Assembly (NCBI RefSeq): GCF_900090315.1
Contig: NZ_FMHZ01000002.1
Span: 434,001 to 498,000 of the forward strand
Direction: 5' to 3'
Origin: Micromonospora citrea
Lineage (GTDB): Bacteria; Actinomycetota; Actinomycetes; Mycobacteriales; Micromonosporaceae
DNA: 64,000 nt
Positions 61,201 to 64,000 of the stretch are shown here, piece by piece. The notes under the pieces were generated by a model. The model did no database searches and had not been told where the DNA came from. It worked only from the letters and a program-made list of their open reading frames with translations. Position 1 is the first letter of the stretch. Every line of letters starts with the position of its first letter. Made by a program: the position numbers and the translations under genes.

Positions 61201-64000
61201 GGGCGTGAGCAGCTCGACGGCCTGGTCGCGCTGACCGGCGAGGTCGACCGGATCGAGTTCCGGATCACCGACGAGGATCTGTGCGCGCGGCTGCCCGAAC
61301 CGGTGCTGCGGCAGACGTTCCGCACCCCACCGGCCGCCCGGACCAACTACCTCGACGCGCCCGTCCGGCACCCGCTGGCGCAGCGGACCTTGTGGCAGAC
61401 CACCGACCCGGTCACCTACCCGGCCATCGGGGACGGGCCGGCACCGGCGGACGGGGTACCCACTCTGTGGCGGTTCTCCGCCGACCTGCGGGCCGCCGTC
61501 CGGGCCCGCACCGACCAGCCGTTCACCCTGTACGCCGCCGACGCGCGTCCCGACCGGGCGGCCGTCGAGCTGACCCACTACACCTGGGCCACTCTGGTGG
61601 ACGTCCGGATCCGGACCGTCCCCGGGATGCCGTACCTCGTCGAGCTGCTCGGGGCCGGGCCAGCCGACCGGCAGGCGTTGCTCGACCTGTGGCGGCACTT
61701 GGCCGACCCGGCAACCACCAAAGCTGCCACGGTCCGCCTGCTCTACCGGTCGACGGCCTCCGGCGGCGCGCCGACCGGGCTGATCTCCACGATGCTCGAC
61801 GACGAGCAGACGTACCTGGTGCGCACGAACCTGAGCACCGAGACCCGCAGCCCCACCGAGGTGCGCGTAAGCGGAGGCCAGGAGCCGCCGACGCACGGCG
61901 ACCACTACGCCCGCCGGACCGACCCGGCCGACTTCCTCCGGCTCGTCTGGGAGTGCAGCGTGGTCGGTGGCGGCGGCTACTGGCTGCGGTACGCGGCGGC
62001 GGACGGCACGCCGTTGCCCGGTGCGATCTTCGGCGCGGACGGTATCGCCTCGCTCAGCCTGCTCGTCGACCTGGCCGGTCAGCCGGGCCCGGACCGGCGG
62101 CTCCGGTCCTTCAGCAACGTCGCCGTGGTCGCTGACCCGGTGGACGCCACCACGGTCGACCTCTTCGCGCAGGTCACCGATGGCAGCGAGGTACGCCGGT
62201 CAGCGACCGTCGAACCGGGCCGGGTGGCAGTGGCGGTCAGCCTGGACCAGGCCCCGGCCGTCACCGCACCGACGGTGGACCGGCAGGTCACGGCCCGCCA
62301 GCTCTACAGCCTGATCGGCTACGACCTGGCGGCGTCGGCAGCCTTCCAGGCCGGCGGTCCAGCGCTACCGGTCGGCCCGCAAACCCTTGGTGTCCCCGAC
62401 GGGTCCGACGACCCGCCGGGCTGGGACCTGTTCGCGGTGCTGCCGGTCGCCCGGTATGCCCGTGCGCACCCGCTGCCGGCCGGGTGCGGCCTGCCCGACC
62501 CGCTGGCTGATCCGTACGCCGGAATCAGCCTGGCCGGCGAAGACGGACCACCGGTTCGCGCCACCGCCGAGGTCCGCCTCTGGTTCCAGGACGTCCTGGG
62601 TAACGCGTCGACGGCGGGTGAACCACCAGCGGGCGGGGGTCCGCTGCCGGTGTCCGTCCCGGTCGGGTACACCGATGCGGTCATCGGCGTCGGCGCCTGG
62701 CCGGCGACCACCAGTTCGTTCCAGGTGACCCGGCCAGCAAGCGGGGCTGCGCCCGACGGGTCGGCGGCGAGCGCCGACCGGACCGGCGGCCCGCCGGCCG
62801 ACGGTCCGAGGGCCGGCGGCCCCGGAGCCGCGCGGTTGGTGGTGACGGTGGCGGTCCAGACCTCGACGCACCTGCCAGACGGACAGCAGCGGGCCGACCG
62901 GGCCGCGCAGATCGCCGCCGACCACCGCGGCCGTTACCAGCAGGTCTGGTACCAGCTGATGCAGCCGCACGTGACGACGACCCTCGCCACCACCCTGCAC
63001 ACCCGCGACGGGCAGCCGATCCCGCTGCCAGCCGGCGGCCGCCTCGCCACCTTCGTCGCCGGTACGCACGCCTGGCTCGGCACCACCGCCCAGCTCGGCA
63101 CGGTTGGTGTGGACGCCGCCGTCGCCACCGATCTCGCCGGAGTCTGCTCGGCCTACGGTGTCAGCTACGCCGGTCTCGCCGCGGCCAACGAGCGAATCCC
63201 GATCGCCGACATCTTTCCGCCGCCACCGCCGTCCCCCGTGGAGGGTGTCGACTTCACCGTCGAAGTCTCCGCCGTGTTCCGCGACGGCGACACCGTGACC
63301 GGTCTCTGCAGACCGGGCTGGTCCCCAGAGCAGGTGCTGACCGACGAACACAACATCGGCCTGCCCCTGCGCACCGGCGTGGAGCTCGGCCTGCCCGAAC
63401 GGACCTGGCCCATCCCGCCCGACCCGACAGAGGGCCCGCCGACCCTGACCGAACTGGCGGCGCAGCAGCGGGTCAGCGTGCCCAGCCTGGTGCGCCGCAA
63501 CGCCGAAGAAACCGGCCTGCTCAGGGTCGGATTCACCTTCACCTGCGACGACATCGACATCGTGGTCACCCCCGAACACCCGGACGTGTCCATCCGCGAC
63601 GTCGCCGATACGTTCCGTCAACACGGCGTGCAGTACGACCCCGTCATGGCGGCGGTCGCGAACGCCGACCGGCCCGGCATGTTCCGCCCGAACGCCCCCC
63701 TCGTGATCGACCGCTACCTCGTCGCCGCCGACGAAACCCTGGCCAGTAACCGCTCCGGCAGCGACCCGGCGCGCCTCGCGCCGCACAACACCAACACACC
63801 CGGCCTCTTCCCGACCGGGACGCCTCTGCGGCTCGGCTGCCGACCGGGTGCCGAGGCGTTCACCCACACCCTCGCCGACGCGGCAGCCCTGTACGGGACG
63901 ACACCGGAACGCCTGCTCGTACAGAACCGGACGGTCCGGCTGGTCGAGCACCCGGCCGGGCACGGCGCGACGGCCGGCGTCGAACGGTTCGCCGTACCCG
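55237..64000 (+). CDS. Large-operon protein 5: giant multi-LysM protein (partial, runs off the window)
   Basis: The frame is open from the ATG at 55237, 6 bp after the MBL gene, to the window end, at least 2921 residues. The first 1200 residues are long beta-rich repeats without a known name. From about residue 1480 LysM-like units recur: one near 1585-1625 (VGESFASIAGRYGANVGTWL), one near 1710 (VRRGDDLWTVAATF), one near 1825 (GSGDTLGGIAARYGLPTEEL) and two weaker ones near 2780-2860. LysM binds peptidoglycan or chitin. No signal peptide is visible. Confidence 0.85.
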   Translation, partial: MTPRDIYDALDRALHDRRITLTSGTVAGLGPALVAIGVTGSLEIREATLNLNANDVLLTGIAAHLHHDWAVTVRGAPPPNGDSDNSFTLTLREADTGQAPWTIGTSFRGLPRSRIAAPNGTLPLGDSVLVDLTIEGPELTTTPAGRCTLRGWLLLTVGPLAPYRDLFGATTLPLEGTVDMTSTPPKISAYSTLTSLSLPLAPQARALEVGISLDSQTTDAYPPGDPVSVISLSARVHLPQLDQEMTFTAPLLQGDEIWALSMRSTKPLTVRAGLDLVLAFFDLPATDLDLVSLPLARELLAGIGVARAELGLQRDGRSLRLRHVGMALESLDDKHVWHPSVAFITLSKLGVSWMYHRYDDDSLLTGNVWGRFTFFEDSSHRVDMQVTVALPSLFLTAETLDEIEVPLDSVLRHYLDPVSSPNSDAVPASLTISDVSVEAAPRSGWFRARITVRSSWTVTLDGPRLTAGQARNHDPTPLVDLQAHAVTFSIDRISAELGAAQNGIFGSISGLASIITRTGAAAEETKAVFVVTADYQPDAGWHFCGGLAEGTLNVGELAAALLGVDLPRELSEISLTALWLEYTASGEEHPYSARGALTVRWCPTVLDGITLSIEAAASIRRKRQTTTTDEVRALAAPGTTDSGMIYEGSAVGTVRINSFRVTVGLSFVAAETVYLFEVAYGSIVLRAATDWAGSGTARHQVLTVTLSGLTLGDVVTYLVRLASPGSNYTLDAPWSLLNEVDLSRFTLSIDPTDQVVSLTYRVDLDLGFGKLTRVGVRYERSTGEDRVNLVVEGDLLGRSYTGDNALTWDAVNDPPPEIPGKGPALLRLDYLGLGQHVRLRRPPARTDSISDVLAELRAELVPPKSATQNPFDGSAIVYDLTSQWMFGLDCTVLGMARIGIVLHDPDLYGLVVSLAGADAGVLAGLSFELRYQKVTADVGVFRVRLQVPDAFRHLNLGPVALSIGRITVEVFTNGNFTVDLGFPHDRDFSYSFGLAAGPFSGAGGLYFGLLDGATSSRVPAITNGTFSPVLELGVGLSVGVGREISYGPLRAGFQLQLVAIVEGVLAWFRPTDASAPKELYHWVQGSAGLVGKLYGSIDLTLIKVAVNVEAHAVVGFTLAAYRATLVELDVGVSVEAELTILFVRVSFTFQLRLTASFVIGEDRPMPWSLAPGQTDRSPSPLRGSVAVPRRRRPAQVTELTRLISRRARTGLAGVERADTDFTWPTGPVFPDGKPHPVVARMLPVYTVDGIAVRWPGFDPPPPATSAVRVVLLLMVENGVPPARARGRRPALTVEGSAAAVDPAALSFPTLVEAMLRWVLAAAGIDPTGGTVSPGELAELAEWLDRPAAATALTERVLDAFLRDNIELRVSGVPSGATTPGLVGGTVLPIPPPLGWDCPAGAQDRRFTAYRMITPEYAAHIADHFSPMDPRSSADRHTDRERARVDDQRESMASVLFRDYFLLIAKAAVRAAGDLVAAYPYQVTGRESLAEIAGAFPRLADRHHRHAWDTVERVADRYGMSASELRTLDREFERRLCDADPGEPVEVPIGVTPQSLAAANPDWPLNPESAPGQARSLSLGRLEHQIGVGESFASIAGRYGANVGTWLTNDDVRRQLNLLRAGARLAIPAASVGNPEASDTDLMAAYLYVRLHDPQAFTASTAGGIPLVDWYVQAISTLNSGAGPASSGVVPGVVLRVPRGYDDLANPLTWTVRRGDDLWTVAATFTLRQNPYIDTGYGTWRQAVATLNPGTGPLARIQVPTTATTVHPGETLDALVDRLPFELPGGAGWLDRETSVRQVVAGQPVLTPLAVVTVPGCVVPVGSGDTLGGIAARYGLPTEELGRRIADVPGVLAPRSGVPFTVPHPPAVPVGASPALAGLIRTVVAEHAVEIAGQVSRYLVSGLRLPTPDADGGYDPHAPLAGLYELIGQQLVGPTPPSACPPTDVRAPMVVTVANYEPTATWLKLYDSTTLTGQTSPTGETHRLNPGLAGREQLDGLVALTGEVDRIEFRITDEDLCARLPEPVLRQTFRTPPAARTNYLDAPVRHPLAQRTLWQTTDPVTYPAIGDGPAPADGVPTLWRFSADLRAAVRARTDQPFTLYAADARPDRAAVELTHYTWATLVDVRIRTVPGMPYLVELLGAGPADRQALLDLWRHLADPATTKAATVRLLYRSTASGGAPTGLISTMLDDEQTYLVRTNLSTETRSPTEVRVSGGQEPPTHGDHYARRTDPADFLRLVWECSVVGGGGYWLRYAAADGTPLPGAIFGADGIASLSLLVDLAGQPGPDRRLRSFSNVAVVADPVDATTVDLFAQVTDGSEVRRSATVEPGRVAVAVSLDQAPAVTAPTVDRQVTARQLYSLIGYDLAASAAFQAGGPALPVGPQTLGVPDGSDDPPGWDLFAVLPVARYARAHPLPAGCGLPDPLADPYAGISLAGEDGPPVRATAEVRLWFQDVLGNASTAGEPPAGGGPLPVSVPVGYTDAVIGVGAWPATTSSFQVTRPASGAAPDGSAASADRTGGPPADGPRAGGPGAARLVVTVAVQTSTHLPDGQQRADRAAQIAADHRGRYQQVWYQLMQPHVTTTLATTLHTRDGQPIPLPAGGRLATFVAGTHAWLGTTAQLGTVGVDAAVATDLAGVCSAYGVSYAGLAAANERIPIADIFPPPPPSPVEGVDFTVEVSAVFRDGDTVTGLCRPGWSPEQVLTDEHNIGLPLRTGVELGLPERTWPIPPDPTEGPPTLTELAAQQRVSVPSLVRRNAEETGLLRVGFTFTCDDIDIVVTPEHPDVSIRDVADTFRQHGVQYDPVMAAVANADRPGMFRPNAPLVIDRYLVAADETLASNRSGSDPARLAPHNTNTPGLFPTGTPLRLGCRPGAEAFTHTLADAAALYGTTPERLLVQNRTVRLVEHPAGHGATAGVERFAVP

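Noticed and set aside
1..64000. CRISPR arrays, tRNA, rRNA and phage structural genes
   Set aside because: No regular short repeats with spacers, no tRNA cloverleaf or rRNA sequence, and no capsid, tail or integrase motifs were seen on either strand.

Overview
The window reads as a high-GC actinomycete chromosome, most likely of the Micromonosporaceae. The reasons are roughly 70 percent GC, frequent GTG/TTG starts, long runs of ATGA/GTGA-coupled genes, two-component and LuxR/ArsR/WYL regulators, and RiPP genes typical of this group. It is accessory DNA with remnants of at least eight insertion sequences (IS5, IS701, IS630, IS3 and IS256 types), all broken.

Layout. 0-14 kb: a regulator cut by the window edge, three small exported proteins, a CPBP protease/histidine kinase/response regulator operon, small SRPBCC and VOC proteins with an AraC regulator, an AlkZ-like protein, an NmrA-like reductase with an epoxide hydrolase and a divergent WYL regulator, and a membrane protein. 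14.8-30.1 kb: a thiopeptide cluster. The minus-strand operon holds the precursor, glutamylating LanB, elimination protein, pyridine synthase, SagB azoline oxidase, ocin-ThiF/RRE partner and YcaO cyclodehydratase, in the order of the thiomuracin tbtA-G genes, plus a YdhR-like protein. A plus-strand YcaO/TfuA thioamidation pair, a LuxR regulator and a divergent JmjC/cupin oxygenase accompany it. The core peptide SLPFCSCSATCSCCPSSSS suggests a Ser1-Ser12, lactazole-sized (32-membered) macrocycle, possibly with a thioamide.

30.6-38.7 kb: a second RiPP-like operon. Its 64-residue precursor has six cysteines in an inhibitor-cystine-knot (knottin) spacing. The downstream genes look like lasso-peptide machinery: a B2-like protein lacking visible catalytic residues, an asparagine-synthetase-like protein with an altered SGGxDS loop, and a PqqD-like RRE. 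A MauE-thioredoxin fusion, an S9-type hydrolase and an ABC exporter follow, all start/stop coupled, with an ArsR-type regulator upstream. I know of no described system with exactly this content; it is my main candidate for something new.

39.8-43.8 kb: a coupled two-gene unit with a phospholipase-D-like protein and an unrecognised partner, flanked by IS remnants. 45.5-64 kb: a five-gene, tightly packed operon of very large proteins: a C-terminal Hint-domain protein, an Fn3-like repeat protein, an unrecognised 1295-residue protein, an MBL-fold hydrolase and a multi-LysM protein of more than 2900 residues that runs off the window. None of the large proteins has an obvious signal peptide and the system is unrecognised.

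Gene products were assigned by reading translated sequence and motifs only; no database search was possible.
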